Below are positions 1 through 8,657 of a stretch of 64,000 bases of DNA, one piece after another. The notes below the pieces were generated by a model. It saw only the letters and a program-made list of their open reading frames with translations. It was not told the origin of the DNA and did no database searches. The translations under genes were made by a program, and so were the position numbers. This DNA comes from Ornithinimicrobium faecis (lineage in GTDB: Bacteria; Actinomycetota; Actinomycetes; Actinomycetales; Dermatophilaceae), in NCBI RefSeq assembly GCF_023923225.1, contig NZ_CP099489.1, positions 1,674,001-1,738,000 of the forward strand, read 5' to 3'. Numbering within the stretch: position 1 is the stretch's first letter; each line of letters starts with the position of its first letter.

Positions 1-33
1 TGCTGACGGCCTGACAGATGCAGGAACCCGACC

Positions 34-1494
34 ATGAGCGAGCTTCGCAAGACCATCAGCGTCCCGGCCCTGATCGCCATCGGCGCGGCCGGAGTCATCG
101 GCTCCAGCTGGCTCTATCTCGGCAGTGAGTTCTTCGCCGACTTCGGCGCCGGCGGCACGATCCTCGGCTTCATCATCGCCACCGCCCTGGCGGCGTGCGT
201 GGCGCTGGCCTACAGCGCCCTGGCCAACCGGATGCCCCGGGCCGGGGGAGAGATTGTGTATGCCGTGGTGGCGGGAAATAGCTTCCTCGGCTTCATCGTG
301 GGTTGGCTGTTGATCGGCGCCTACGCCAGCATGGTCGCCTTCTATGTCACCGCCACCGGACGGTTGCTGAGCACGGTCTGGCCTGAGCTCAACTCCGTGG
401 CGTTGTATTCCGTTGGCGGAGAGACGATCTTCCTGCCGATCATCGCCATCGGCTTCGCCCTCACCCTGATCGTGCTGGCGATGAACTGGTTCGGTGCCGA
501 GTTCAGCTCGCGGGCACAGCTGGTGCTCTTCTCGATCATGGTGATCTTCGCCGCCGCTGTCGTCGTGGCGGGCTTCGCCCGGGGCAGCTTCGACAACTTC
601 TGGCCGATGTTCGACAGTGCCTCGGAGACCTCGCCCGTGGTCAGCACCCTCAGTTTCGTGCTGCCGGCCTTCTCCTTCCTCACCGGCTTCGGGGTCGTGG
701 CGATCCTGGCCGAGGAGGCCCGCGCCAGTGCCAAGCGCATCGGGCAGATTGTTGTGCTGTCGGTCGTGCTCGCTGGCGCCTTCTACACCATCGTGTTGCT
801 CGCGACCGCGTGGCTGCTGCCGTGGGAGGAGATCGCCGGGATGACCAACGGCACGATCGAGGCCTTCGACGTGGCGGGCATGCCGCTGCTGTCCACCGCA
901 GCCTTCCTGATCGGTGCCCTCGGCATCGTCACCACGTTCATCGCCGTGTTCTCCGCGTCCTCGCGGCTCATGTTTGCCCTCGCCCGCATCGAGTTGTTGC
1001 CACCGATGCTGCACAAGCTGGACGCCAAGACCGGCACCCCGCGCAACGCACTGCTCTTCACCACCGGCATCGGCCTGGTGCTCGGCCTGCTCGGCCCCGG
1101 CGCGCTGGTGTGGTTCCTCAACACGATCGGCGTCTTCATCGCGATCGTGTGGGCCGTGACGGTCTGGGCCTACTACCGGTTGCGCAGCCAGGGCGGGCTC
1201 GGTCCACAGCCGAGCCGCTCCTGGACCACGCTGCTGCCAGCCGTGGGTGGGATCGCGTCGGTCGTCATCGTCTTCGCGGCGCTCATCCCGGCCAGTCCGA
1301 TGTCGCTGCGCTGGCCGTTCGAATACCTGATCTTCATCGGGTGGATCGCCCTGGGCGTCGTGCTCTATTTCCGCTCGCCGCGCCGGATGCCCCGCACCGA
1401 CGTGCTGCGCTCGCTGTTGGGTGACTATTACGACCGGCAGTTCGGGGAGACGGACAGCCCGGCGCCGCCGGTGGAGGACCACCCCGTCCGGTGA
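34..1494 (+). CDS. APC-superfamily amino-acid/amine permease
   Basis: A 486-residue polytopic inner-membrane protein with about 12 hydrophobic segments. The first segment carries the APC-type glycine motif (IGAAGVIGSSWLY, residues 16-28), which in this family contributes to substrate binding. Conserved-looking stretches such as AYSALANRMPRAGGE in segment 2/3 support the APC (amino acid-polyamine-organocation) assignment. The C-terminal tail after the last membrane segment is charged and cytoplasmic. The ATG at 34 is used because the hydrophobic core begins soon after it; no strong ribosome-binding site is visible. It runs convergently into a TetR gene 30 bp downstream. The substrate cannot be read from sequence; an amino acid or amine is the family expectation. 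Confidence 0.88.
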   Translation: MSELRKTISVPALIAIGAAGVIGSSWLYLGSEFFADFGAGGTILGFIIATALAACVALAYSALANRMPRAGGEIVYAVVAGNSFLGFIVGWLLIGAYASMVAFYVTATGRLLSTVWPELNSVALYSVGGETIFLPIIAIGFALTLIVLAMNWFGAEFSSRAQLVLFSIMVIFAAAVVVAGFARGSFDNFWPMFDSASETSPVVSTLSFVLPAFSFLTGFGVVAILAEEARASAKRIGQIVVLSVVLAGAFYTIVLLATAWLLPWEEIAGMTNGTIEAFDVAGMPLLSTAAFLIGALGIVTTFIAVFSASSRLMFALARIELLPPMLHKLDAKTGTPRNALLFTTGIGLVLGLLGPGALVWFLNTIGVFIAIVWAVTVWAYYRLRSQGGLGPQPSRSWTTLLPAVGGIASVVIVFAALIPASPMSLRWPFEYLIFIGWIALGVVLYFRSPRRMPRTDVLRSLLGDYYDRQFGETDSPAPPVEDHPVR

Positions 1495-1524
1495 GGCCAC
1501 CGGTCCGTTGGGAGCGTGCGGCGG

Positions 1525-2133
1525 TCAGGGTGTGTAGCCCGACAACACCCTGACCGTCTCCGCCAGGATCAGCGGGTCGCCGCGGTCGTCATCCTCAAAG
1601 GCCATGTCGAGCAGGTGCGTCAGGTTGGCGATGACCACGCTCGCCATGACGCCGGCCATCTGCTCGTCCAGCTCTGGCGCGACGGTCCGCAGGGCGCCAG
1701 CCAACTCGGTGGCCGTGCGGAGGCTGGACTGCTGGTCGAGGGCGTGCAGCTCGGGGAAGGCGGAGATCACGCGTCGGATCGCGACACCGCCGACCTCCTG
1801 ACGCCGGATCTGCGCCAGGCCCTCCACGACCTCGGCGACCCACGTTGGCCAGGACTCTCGTCGCTCCAACGTCGGCAGATGACCGATGAAGAAGGTCACC
1901 CGGTGGGTCTCGAAGTCCTGCATCAGGGCGTGCAGCAGGTGGGACTTGTCGGGGAAGTAGCGATACAGCGTCGAGATGTTCACGCCGGCCCGGTCGGCGA
2001 CGTGATTGGTCGTGAACTTCGCAACCCCCGCCTCCCGGATCAGCTCCAGCGCAGCGGATTTGAGCTTGCCCACGGTGGCTCGCGCTCGCTGCTGGCGCGG
2101 CTCCGTGCGCAGGGCCGGTTCGTTGCCCGTCAT
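1525..2133 (-). CDS. TetR/AcrR-family transcriptional regulator
   Basis: A 202-residue cytoplasmic DNA-binding protein. The N-terminal helix-turn-helix is clear (TTNHVADRAGVNISTLYRYF, about residues 43-62), with the usual TetR pattern ending in YRYFPDK. The C-terminal two thirds is the variable ligand-binding and dimerisation domain. I place the start at the ATG at 2133, which overlaps the stop of the upstream acetyltransferase gene in an ATGA arrangement. The longer reading frame beginning at 2160 would add nine residues inside that gene. The overlap implies co-transcription and translational coupling with the acetyltransferase, so the pair probably responds to one signal. The ligand is unknown. 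Confidence 0.88.
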   Translation of the reverse strand: MTGNEPALRTEPRQQRARATVGKLKSAALELIREAGVAKFTTNHVADRAGVNISTLYRYFPDKSHLLHALMQDFETHRVTFFIGHLPTLERRESWPTWVAEVVEGLAQIRRQEVGGVAIRRVISAFPELHALDQQSSLRTATELAGALRTVAPELDEQMAGVMASVVIANLTHLLDMAFEDDDRGDPLILAETVRVLSGYTP

Positions 2134-2891
2134 GCGCGCAACCCCTGCAGTCGTGCCCACGCCGCGCTCAGCTCTGCCTCGCCGAAGGTGTCAGGGAACC
2201 AGCCGTGGACTGCTGACTGCCAGGCGCTCTGGTCCTCGAAGGTGGTCCGGGCCAAGACACCCTCGCTCGAGCGCACCGTAACCGTGGGGCCGTGGGCCGT
2301 GACGAGCCGCTCGCCGACCCAGCCCTGGATCAGCAACACGTCGCGCAGCGGGCTGGTCGCGGGGGACAGGAAGTGCCCAGCGCGTGCACCGGCTCGCGGG
2401 TCGTCGGGCACCTCGCAAAACTCCATCGCCCGGAAGGCACGACTCAGTGCCGGAGGTATGCCGAGGCGCCACCACCGCTGCCCGTCACGTGCGTGGGTGG
2501 TCAGCGGGAAGTCGAAACCGTTGAAGCTGTGAGTGCCCGGCCGCAGCGGGATCGGTGTCAGCGGCCCACACCCCAGCCCGACATCGGTCAGGTGCGGCTG
2601 CCCGTCCAGTTGTGCAACGACCGTCAGGTGGCTCCCGACGTCGGCCGCGTCGGGGCTGTCATGGTCCTGCACCCCCGCGAGATGGACGGAGGACGGGACG
2701 CCCACCTCGTTCAGGTGGCTCGCGAATGCAGTGTTCAGGGTGAAGCACACCCCGGGACGTGGGGAGAGCCGGTCGCCGTGCTCAGCCGAGGCGCCCAGGA
2801 AAATGTCCAGGGTCGAGTATGGGTGCGCGGCGCACCAAGCGCGCATCACCTCGGTCAGCCGAGCAGTCTCGGTCACGGTCTCCTGGGTCAT
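2130..2891 (-). CDS. Arylamine N-acetyltransferase family protein
   Basis: A 253-residue protein resembling arylamine N-acetyltransferases, which move acetyl from acetyl-CoA to aromatic amines or hydrazines through a Cys-His-Asp triad. The triad is visible: Cys49 in RPGVCFTLN, His88 in GSHLTVV and Asp103 in LTDVGLG, at the expected relative spacing. It is slightly shorter than typical members (about 270-280). The neighbouring sequence around Cys49 is somewhat divergent (RPGVCF rather than the common RGGYCFE), so substrate preference may differ. It is the first gene of a two-gene unit with the TetR regulator, overlapping by 4 bp. A TAGGAT box about 9 nt upstream of the ATG could be the promoter. 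Confidence 0.82.
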   Translation of the reverse strand: MTQETVTETARLTEVMRAWCAAHPYSTLDIFLGASAEHGDRLSPRPGVCFTLNTAFASHLNEVGVPSSVHLAGVQDHDSPDAADVGSHLTVVAQLDGQPHLTDVGLGCGPLTPIPLRPGTHSFNGFDFPLTTHARDGQRWWRLGIPPALSRAFRAMEFCEVPDDPRAGARAGHFLSPATSPLRDVLLIQGWVGERLVTAHGPTVTVRSSEGVLARTTFEDQSAWQSAVHGWFPDTFGEAELSAAWARLQGLRA

Positions 2892-3010
2892 GTGATCCGA
2901 ATCCTACGCACAGCCTGTGCCACTGCGTGAGGCACGGGGAGGGGAGATGTTGACGAAGAAATGACCAATTCCGCATTGACGTGGTGGTGATGAGTAGACA
3001 GGCTGACTAA

Positions 3011-3021
3011 CTGTCAGACAG
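3011..3021. promoter_or_regulatory. Palindromic operator candidate CTGTCAGACAG
   Basis: A perfect 11-bp palindrome (CTGTC-A-GACAG) lies 19 bp before the start codon of the solute-binding lipoprotein gene. FCD-type GntR regulators commonly bind short palindromes of this TGTC-N-GACA shape, and such a regulator is the last gene of the operon (6930-7679). Binding by that regulator is inference. Confidence 0.45.
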
Positions 3022-3040
3022 CATGACACTAGGAGCCAAC

Positions 3041-3964
3041 ATGCACCCTGCACGTCGATCGATATCCGTTTCCGCTCTTGCAGTGCTCGCGACCGTCACG
3101 CTCGCGTCGTGTGGGCTGTCGTCCTCGCCCAGTCAGGAAGACGATGACGTCGCCGCTGAGTCGGCAGCCCCACAGCAGGAAGTGAACGAGGAACTCGCCG
3201 CTGCCCTGCCGGCCGAGATCCAGGAAGCTGGCGTGATCAGGATCGCCACCGACCCGAACTATCCGCCGTTCGAGACTGTCGACGATGACGGCAAGACGAT
3301 CGTCGGCCTCGACCCCGACATCGCCCACGCCGTCGGCGACATCCTGGGGGTCGACATTGAATACGTCGAGAGTTCCTTTGATGGCATCATCCCCGCACTT
3401 GAGGCGGGCAAGGTCGATATGGCGATGTCCTCCATCGGCGACACGAAGGAGCGCGAGAAGACTGTCGACTTCGCGACCTACTACTGGAACGGCACGTTGG
3501 TCCTGGTGAAGAAGGGCAACCCAGAGGGGATCGTCGCCGACCAGGCCTGCGGTGTGTCGATCGGAGTGATCCGTGGCTCGCTGCAGCAGAACACCTTCCT
3601 GCCCGCACAGACGCCGAAGTGTGAGGAGGCAGGCCTGGAGCCGCCCACCTCGCAGGCCTATCAGAACGGCCCTCAGGCGCAGCTCGCCCTCAAGAGCGGC
3701 CGGATCGACGGCGTCATGCTGGACGCTCCGCCGCTGCTGGACGCGGAGCAGAAGAGCCCTGACGAGTTCGAGACCGTGGGACCGCTGGTGCGCAACCCCA
3801 ACCCGGGCGGTGTCGCCTTCCCCAAAGGCAGTGAGCTCGTCGAGCCGGTTAACGGCGCCATCAATCTCCTGATCGAGGACGGCACCTACGCCGAGATCCT
3901 GGAGAAGTGGAACCTCACCGACATCGCCGTTGAGGAGTCGGAGATCAACGGGGCCATCGAGTGA
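3041..3964 (+). CDS. Amino-acid ABC transporter solute-binding lipoprotein (family 3)
   Basis: A 307-residue secreted lipoprotein. A basic N-terminus and hydrophobic stretch end in a lipobox (TLASC, Cys24), followed by an acidic and Gln-rich linker. The mature part is a family-3 periplasmic-binding fold: it opens with IRIATDPNYPPFE and has the typical DPDIAHAVGDILGV and FDGIIPALEAGKVDM elements. I chose the ATG at 3041 because AGGAG at 3031-3035 is correctly spaced. An upstream in-frame ATG at 3023 lacks such a site. It delivers substrate to the permease and ATPase encoded by the next two genes; the stop overlaps the permease start. The downstream oxidase suggests an amine or amino-acid-like ligand. 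Confidence 0.92.
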   Translation: MHPARRSISVSALAVLATVTLASCGLSSSPSQEDDDVAAESAAPQQEVNEELAAALPAEIQEAGVIRIATDPNYPPFETVDDDGKTIVGLDPDIAHAVGDILGVDIEYVESSFDGIIPALEAGKVDMAMSSIGDTKEREKTVDFATYYWNGTLVLVKKGNPEGIVADQACGVSIGVIRGSLQQNTFLPAQTPKCEEAGLEPPTSQAYQNGPQAQLALKSGRIDGVMLDAPPLLDAEQKSPDEFETVGPLVRNPNPGGVAFPKGSELVEPVNGAINLLIEDGTYAEILEKWNLTDIAVEESEINGAIE

Positions 3965-4920
3965 GGCCGGCCACGGCCGACAGCGAGCAGGCGGTGATTC
4001 CGGCCTCGGGGGCTCACGCCCAGCCTGTCGTCAAACTGCGCCACCCGATCAGGTGGCTGTCCTACATCGTCATCGCGGTCCTGGCCGCAATGTTCGTCAA
4101 CACCATCGTCACCAACCCCAACTTCGGATGGGACGTGGTCGGTGACTACTTCACTTCAGCGCGGATCCTGGACGGCCTGCTCAAGACCTTGCAGCTGACG
4201 GCCATCGCGATGACCCTGGGTATCATCCTGGGAGTCGGGCTAGCGGTGATGCGGCTGTCGAGCAACCCTGCCGTCTCCGGCCTGAGTTGGCTCTACATCT
4301 GGTTCTTTCGTGGCACGCCGATCTTTGTGCAGCTCCTCTTCTGGGGCTACATCTCGGCGCTCTACCCGATCATCTCGCTCGGCGTTCCGTTCGGCCCGAG
4401 TTTTGTCGCGTTCGACACCAACGTCCTCATCACCCCCGTGATGGCCGCCATCCTCGGGCTCGGACTGAACGAGGGCGCCTACATGGCTGAGATTGTCCGC
4501 GCCGGCATCCTGTCAGTGGACAAGGGGCAGACGGAGGCAGCACAGGCACTGGGCATGAAGCGTGGCCGGATCCTGCGGCAGATTGTCCTGCCCCAGGCGA
4601 TGCGGGTGATCATCCCGCCAACGGGCAACAACACGATCTCGATGCTCAAGACGACCTCGCTGGTCAGCGTCCTGGCGTTTCCGGAGTTGCTCTATGCCGC
4701 ACAGCTCATCTATTCCGACAACTTCGAGACCATCCCGCTGCTGATCACTGCCTCTATCTGGTACATCATCGTCACCTCCGTGTTGACGGTCGGCCAGTAC
4801 TACATCGAGCGGCACTACAGCCGCAGCGAGCGCCTGGCTGGTCCCGGGGTCCTGAGCCGTCTCGCTGAGCTCCAACGCAGACGCGGAGTCAAGGTCAGCA
4901 CAGAGGGGGAGGGACGATGA
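3961..4920 (+). CDS. Amino-acid ABC transporter permease (HisM/GlnP type)
   Basis: A 319-residue membrane protein with about six hydrophobic segments. It contains the cytoplasmic EAA-type loop ([18 protein letters not shown]), which docks on the ATPase, and the early [16 protein letters not shown] segment typical of polar amino-acid permeases (His/Glu/Gln/Arg/opine family). The start is GTG at 3961, overlapping the stop of the binding-protein gene by 4 bp; the 3' end overlaps the ATPase start (ATGA). A single permease gene implies a homodimeric transmembrane unit. An N-terminal cytoplasmic extension of about 30 residues precedes the first membrane segment. Confidence 0.93.
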   Translation: MRPATADSEQAVIPASGAHAQPVVKLRHPIRWLSYIVIAVLAAMFVNTIVTNPNFGWDVVGDYFTSARILDGLLKTLQLTAIAMTLGIILGVGLAVMRLSSNPAVSGLSWLYIWFFRGTPIFVQLLFWGYISALYPIISLGVPFGPSFVAFDTNVLITPVMAAILGLGLNEGAYMAEIVRAGILSVDKGQTEAAQALGMKRGRILRQIVLPQAMRVIIPPTGNNTISMLKTTSLVSVLAFPELLYAAQLIYSDNFETIPLLITASIWYIIVTSVLTVGQYYIERHYSRSERLAGPGVLSRLAELQRRRGVKVSTEGEGR

Positions 4921-5693
4921 CGACTGACAACGACGTGCCCATGGTCCTGGCAGAGAACGTCCGCAAGTCGTTCGGCCAGCTCGAAGTCCTCAGGGGAATC
5001 AACTTGCAGGTGCACCGTGGCGAGGTGATGACTTTGCTCGGCCCCTCGGGGTCAGGCAAGACCACCTTCATCCGGTTGATCAACCACCTCGAGACGATCA
5101 GCGCGGGGCGGCTCACGGTCGACGGACAACTGGTGGGATATCGCGAGCACGAGGGGCGTCTGCACGAACTGCGGGAGTCTGAGGTCGCTGGCATGCGCGC
5201 CGAGATCGGCATGGTTTTCCAACGGTTCAATCTCTTCCCGCATATGACTGCCCTGCAGAACATCATGGCGGCACCGATTGGTGTGCGTCGCGAGCCCAAG
5301 AGCGTCGTGCGTGAGCGGGCCCTGTCTCTCCTGGAGCGAGTGGGCATGTCCGACAAGAGCGGCGCCTATCCCGGTGCGCTCTCCGGTGGCCAGCAGCAGC
5401 GTGTCGCCATCGCACGTGCCCTGTGCATGGAGCCCAAGCTCATGCTTTTCGACGAGCCGACCTCCGCGCTGGACCCTGAGCTGGTCGGGGAGGTGCTCGA
5501 CGTGATGAAGGATCTTGCCCGCTCCGGCATGACCATGATCGTGGTCACGCACGAGATGGGCTTCGCCAAGGAAGTCGCCGACTCGGTCGTCTTCATGGAC
5601 AACGGGGTGGTCGTGGAGGCAGGACCTCCCGGTGAGGTGCTCGTCAACCCACAGCACAAGCGCACGCAGGACTTCATCAGCAAGGTCCTGTGA
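4917..5693 (+). CDS. Amino-acid ABC transporter ATP-binding protein (GlnQ type)
   Basis: A 258-residue cytoplasmic ATPase with all nucleotide-binding motifs: Walker [10 protein letters not shown] (residues 42-50), ABC signature LSGGQQQR (155-162), Walker B LMLFDE (175-180) and a switch histidine in VTHEMGF. The [19 protein letters not shown]-loop region is characteristic of polar amino-acid importers. It overlaps the permease gene by 4 bp and the reading frame of the next gene closely follows, so the three transporter genes form one translationally coupled unit. Confidence 0.95.
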   Translation: MTTDNDVPMVLAENVRKSFGQLEVLRGINLQVHRGEVMTLLGPSGSGKTTFIRLINHLETISAGRLTVDGQLVGYREHEGRLHELRESEVAGMRAEIGMVFQRFNLFPHMTALQNIMAAPIGVRREPKSVVRERALSLLERVGMSDKSGAYPGALSGGQQQRVAIARALCMEPKLMLFDEPTSALDPELVGEVLDVMKDLARSGMTMIVVTHEMGFAKEVADSVVFMDNGVVVEAGPPGEVLVNPQHKRTQDFISKVL

Positions 5694-5702
5694 CCCACCA
5701 CA

Positions 5703-5738
5703 GTCTCGACACACGTCTCGACATAAGTTTCGACACAA
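5703..5738 (+). repeat. Three tandem 12-bp repeats, GTYTCGACA plus three bases
   Basis: GTCTCGACA occurs at 5703-5711 and 5715-5723, and GTTTCGACA at 5727-5735, giving an exact 12-bp period of three copies. They sit between the ATPase stop and the ribosome-binding site of the oxidase gene. If translation began at the upstream GTG (5690) they would encode a repeated S/R-L/F-D-T/I peptide, but the better start lies downstream. A regulator-binding array or an RNA element is possible. Confidence 0.7.
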
Positions 5739-5749
5739 CAGGAGCATGT

Positions 5750-6904
5750 ATGCAGATCGTCGTCCTCGGTGCAGGCGTGGTGGGGACCTCCATCGCGACC
5801 AGGCTCGCCCAGCGGGGTGCCGCCGTCACGCTGATCGACCAGGGCATCCCAGGCACTGGCACATCGTCGACTTCGTTCGCCTGGATCAACGCCAACGGCA
5901 AGGAGCCGGAGAGTTACTACGACCTGAACCTCGCTGGCCTCACCGCTCACCGCGAGCTCGCGTCCAACGAGGAGTGGCTGCGGCCGGGCGGACACGTCGA
6001 GATCGCGGTCGACGAGGCGCACGTGCGACACCTGCGTGGACGGATGGAGCGGCTCACAGCCCGGGGCTATGCCGTCGAGGAGATCAGCGCCGACCGGGCA
6101 CGAGAACTCCTGCCCGACGTGATCGTGCCGGAACGGGTGGACACCATCGCCCACTTCCCGCAGGAGGCCTACTGCTTCCCGCTGCTCTATCTGGCGCGGA
6201 TGCTGGCCGAGGGGCGCGCGGCTGGCGTCTCCCTGCGTGAGAACACTCGCGTGACTGCCCTTGACGCAACCGGGGCCGGTGCCATCGCCACTCTGGACGA
6301 CGGGAGCGTGCTGCGTGCCGACGCGGTGGTCTCGGCCGTTGGCCGTCGGACGTCTGAGCTGGTCGAGTTGGCCGGTGCGACCCTGCCGATGGCCAGCTTC
6401 ACCGAACCCGGCGATGTCACAGTCGGCCACCTCCTGCGGACGATCCCGTTGCCGGTTCGTCTCAGCCGTGTGCTCACCACGCCCTGGCTCAACGTGCGCC
6501 CGGATGGCGGTGGCCGGTTGCTCCTCCAAGCGCTCGACCTCGATGCCACGGCAGACCCCAGTGCGGTTCCCGCCCCCGACTCCGCGTTGGCGCGGGACTA
6601 CCTGGAGCGCCTGCGGGCCGTGGTCCGCAACACCGACGCTGCCGCGATCGCTGAGGTGGTCGTTGGCCAACGGGTCATGCCTGCAGACGGGTTCACCGTC
6701 GCTGGCCGGTTGCCGGAGGCTCCCTGGCTGTATGCCGTGGCGACCCACAGTGGGGTCACGCTCGCCCCCTTCCTGGGAACGGCAGTCACCAACGAGCTCT
6801 TCGGTGAGGATGAGCCACTCTTGGCCGACTTCCGACCGAGCCGCTTCACGGACGGACATCAGATCGCTGCGCCACGCACGCCGCGTAAGCCCGGTGAGCA
6901 GTGA
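5750..6904 (+). CDS. FAD-dependent amine/amino-acid oxidase (DAO family)
   Basis: A 384-residue flavoprotein. The N-terminus is a Rossmann FAD-binding motif (QIVVLGAGVVGTSIATRL, with GAGVVG at residues 7-12), followed by VTLIDQ, whose acidic residue binds the ribose. The rest matches the glycine-oxidase/sarcosine-oxidase/D-amino-acid-dehydrogenase fold, and the C-terminal GVTLAPFLG segment is the usual second FAD contact. I place the start at ATG 5750, preceded by AGGAG at 5740-5744; the frame is open back to a GTG at 5690, but that stretch is the 12-bp repeat. Its position after the ABC importer genes suggests it oxidises the imported compound. The substrate is unknown. Confidence 0.87.
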   Translation: MQIVVLGAGVVGTSIATRLAQRGAAVTLIDQGIPGTGTSSTSFAWINANGKEPESYYDLNLAGLTAHRELASNEEWLRPGGHVEIAVDEAHVRHLRGRMERLTARGYAVEEISADRARELLPDVIVPERVDTIAHFPQEAYCFPLLYLARMLAEGRAAGVSLRENTRVTALDATGAGAIATLDDGSVLRADAVVSAVGRRTSELVELAGATLPMASFTEPGDVTVGHLLRTIPLPVRLSRVLTTPWLNVRPDGGGRLLLQALDLDATADPSAVPAPDSALARDYLERLRAVVRNTDAAAIAEVVVGQRVMPADGFTVAGRLPEAPWLYAVATHSGVTLAPFLGTAVTNELFGEDEPLLADFRPSRFTDGHQIAAPRTPRKPGEQ

Positions 6905-6929
6905 CGTGGCGGGATAAGTTGGCGGTGCA

Positions 6930-7679
6930 GTGACGGGCCGAGCAGCGGTCCGCGGACACGAGAGGGCGACCGTGGCGAAGGTGCGCAGGGAGACAGTGGC
7001 GGACCAGGGCCTGTCGATCCTGCGGGGCAGGATCCTGGACGGAGGATTGCGGCCCGGCGATCCTGTGACCGAGGAAGCGATGGCACGCGAGATCGGCGTC
7101 TCACGGCCCACGATGCGCGAGGTCCTCACGATCCTGGTCCGCGAAGGGCTGCTCACCCGGCATCCGAGCACGCGCATCCTGGAGGTGACCACTCTCACCG
7201 CCGCGGAGGTCACCGAGATCTACGCTGCGCGTCGCGTTCTGGAATCAGCTGGTGTCGACGCGGCGCAGCACGCGAGCGCGGAGGAGCGGGCTCGGCTCCA
7301 GGACACGATCCGGGAGATGGAGGCTGCCGTCGCGCACAACGACCTGTATGCGCTAGTCCAGGCTGACACGCGCTGCCACGCAGAGACCGTGGCGCTGACC
7401 CGCTCGCGCTATCTCCGCACGCTGCACAACCAGTTGATGGCCAAACTAAACCTCACGCTGTCCCTGGTGGAGAGCGATCAGCCCAGTGACAATGCCGAGT
7501 TGCTCCGCCTGCACCGCGAGTATGTCGAGCTCATGCTCGACGGAGACTCCGAAGCGGCCAAAACGCAACTCCTGGAGCGCCTAGACGTCGCCGAGCGCGA
7601 GGTGCTGCATGGTCTGGACAAGCAGGACGCTGAGGGCACTTCACGGCGTCGAACGATCTCCCCAGCACAAACACGGTAG
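6930..7679 (+). CDS. GntR-family (FCD subfamily) transcriptional regulator
   Basis: A 249-residue regulator. An N-terminal winged helix-turn-helix is seen in VTEEAMAREIGVSRPTMREV, followed by LVREGLL and an arginine-rich wing. The C-terminal part is an all-helical FCD ligand-binding domain with the expected histidine/acid pattern (DTRCHAETVALTRSRYL). The start is GTG at 6930; internal starts are possible because the first 20 residues are not conserved. It closes the transporter/oxidase operon and probably controls it in response to the substrate. The palindrome at 3011-3021 is a candidate operator. Confidence 0.88.
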   Translation: MTGRAAVRGHERATVAKVRRETVADQGLSILRGRILDGGLRPGDPVTEEAMAREIGVSRPTMREVLTILVREGLLTRHPSTRILEVTTLTAAEVTEIYAARRVLESAGVDAAQHASAEERARLQDTIREMEAAVAHNDLYALVQADTRCHAETVALTRSRYLRTLHNQLMAKLNLTLSLVESDQPSDNAELLRLHREYVELMLDGDSEAAKTQLLERLDVAEREVLHGLDKQDAEGTSRRRTISPAQTR

Positions 7680-7705
7680 GGGAACTCAGCAGCTCGACCG
7701 CCGCC

Positions 7706-7840
7706 TCACAACTCAGGAATGCGGAGGATCAGCCGGAGTCGCTGTGGCTCGAACTCGATCTCGGCGCCCTCGTCTGTGCCCAACAGGTCGACGATCGAGT
7801 CCGCATCGCTCTCTAGTGCCTCGCAACGGGTCTGTTCCAT
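7706..7840 (-). CDS. Small hypothetical protein (44 aa)
   Basis: A 44-residue reading frame with an excellent ribosome-binding site (GGAGGTGAT, ending 5 bases before the ATG). The product is acidic in its first 30 residues (MEQTRCEALESDADS...) and ends in a basic, hydrophobic tail (RLRLILRIPEL). I do not recognise it. It begins 18 bp after the stop of another tiny gene on the same strand, so they may form a two-gene unit or be leftovers of a toxin-antitoxin pair. The strong ribosome-binding site is the main reason for listing it. Confidence 0.45.
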   Translation of the reverse strand: MEQTRCEALESDADSIVDLLGTDEGAEIEFEPQRLRLILRIPEL

Positions 7841-7858
7841 GCCGATCACCTCCGATCC

Positions 7859-7984
7859 TCAGGCCCGAGCGGCTGCGTTGAGGAAGGCCACCAGATCGCC
7901 CCACTCATCCGGGGTGTCCATCGGGATCTGGCGATAGGCCTCCAGATAGGCCAGGTCCACGTCTTCTGTACCGCACTCAGGCAT
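7859..7984 (-). CDS. Small hypothetical protein (41 aa), antitoxin-tail-like
   Basis: A 41-residue reading frame whose product (YLEAYRQIPMDTPDEWGDL in the middle) resembles the acidic, Trp-containing C-terminal tails of short actinobacterial ribbon-helix-helix antitoxins. The DNA-binding half is missing, so it may be a decayed fragment. There is no strong ribosome-binding site. It sits just upstream of the 44-residue ORF on the same strand. The antitoxin resemblance is from memory of sequence style, not a search. Confidence 0.35.
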   Translation of the reverse strand: MPECGTEDVDLAYLEAYRQIPMDTPDEWGDLVAFLNAAARA

Positions 7985-8123
7985 TCCACGATGGTGCCAC
8001 GCTGCGAAGGAGCGCGCGACGCAACGTGCCCGCCTGCCGGGCCACGACGCTCAGCCGTGGCAGGCTGACCGGCAGTTTTCCGACAGAGGCAACCTCACGG
8101 CATACGGATCGCGTTGGAGACCC

Positions 8124-8657
8124 ATGAATCAGCCGACTGAGGACGATGAGTTCGTCCAGTTTGTGCGGGCGCGGCAGGGGCCGCTGCTGCGGGCCGCGCG
8201 CCTCTATTGCGGTGACCAGCATGCGGCGGAGGACCTCCTGCAGGACGCGTTCGTCAAGCTGGCGAGCCGGTGGGAGCAGGTGCGTGACGGGTCGCCCGAT
8301 GCCTATGTGCGGCGCATCCTTTATCGCGACTCGGTGTCGCGGTGGCGCAAGTGGGGCAGAGAGACGCCGTATGCCGCACGGCCGGGGGAGCGGGATCTGA
8401 TGGACTCCCCGGTGGGCTCGGTGGCAGACGCCTGGGTGTCAGGGGCGCCGGTGCGAGATGCGTTGGCGCAGTTGCCACCCCGGCAGCGCGCGGTCATCGT
8501 GCTGCGCTATTTCGAGGACCAGTCCGAGGCGCAGATCGCCGAGATTCTCGGCACGACTGCAGGGACGGTCAAGAGCCAGGCCAGCAAGGCCCTGGCGCAT
8601 TTGAGGCGGTTGATGCCCGAGTTCGTGGACTCCGGCATGGCGGAAGGAGGTTTGTGA
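8124..8657 (+). CDS. RNA polymerase sigma-70 factor, SigE-type ECF
   Basis: A 177-residue ECF sigma factor. Region 2 spans about residues 8-80 (LLRAARLYCGDQHAAEDLLQ and DAFVKLASRWEQV), binding core polymerase and the -10 element. Region 4 (QLPPRQRAVIVLRYFEDQSE followed by IAEILGTTAGTVKSQASKAL) is a helix-turn-helix for the -35 element. The wording matches the actinobacterial SigE family of ECF factors. Start ATG 8124 has GGAG about 8 bases upstream. Its stop overlaps the start of the downstream membrane-protein gene (TGATG), typical of a sigma factor with its cognate regulator. Confidence 0.92.
   Translation: MNQPTEDDEFVQFVRARQGPLLRAARLYCGDQHAAEDLLQDAFVKLASRWEQVRDGSPDAYVRRILYRDSVSRWRKWGRETPYAARPGERDLMDSPVGSVADAWVSGAPVRDALAQLPPRQRAVIVLRYFEDQSEAQIAEILGTTAGTVKSQASKALAHLRRLMPEFVDSGMAEGGL

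Noticed and set aside
1516-2532. Plus-strand frame of 338 codons opposite the TetR and NAT genes
   Set aside because: Antisense of two genes with intact motifs; the frame has no recognisable domain.
5366-7213. Minus-strand frame of 615 codons across the ABC-oxidase operon
   Set aside because: Shadow of real plus-strand genes with clear motifs; no domain recognisable.
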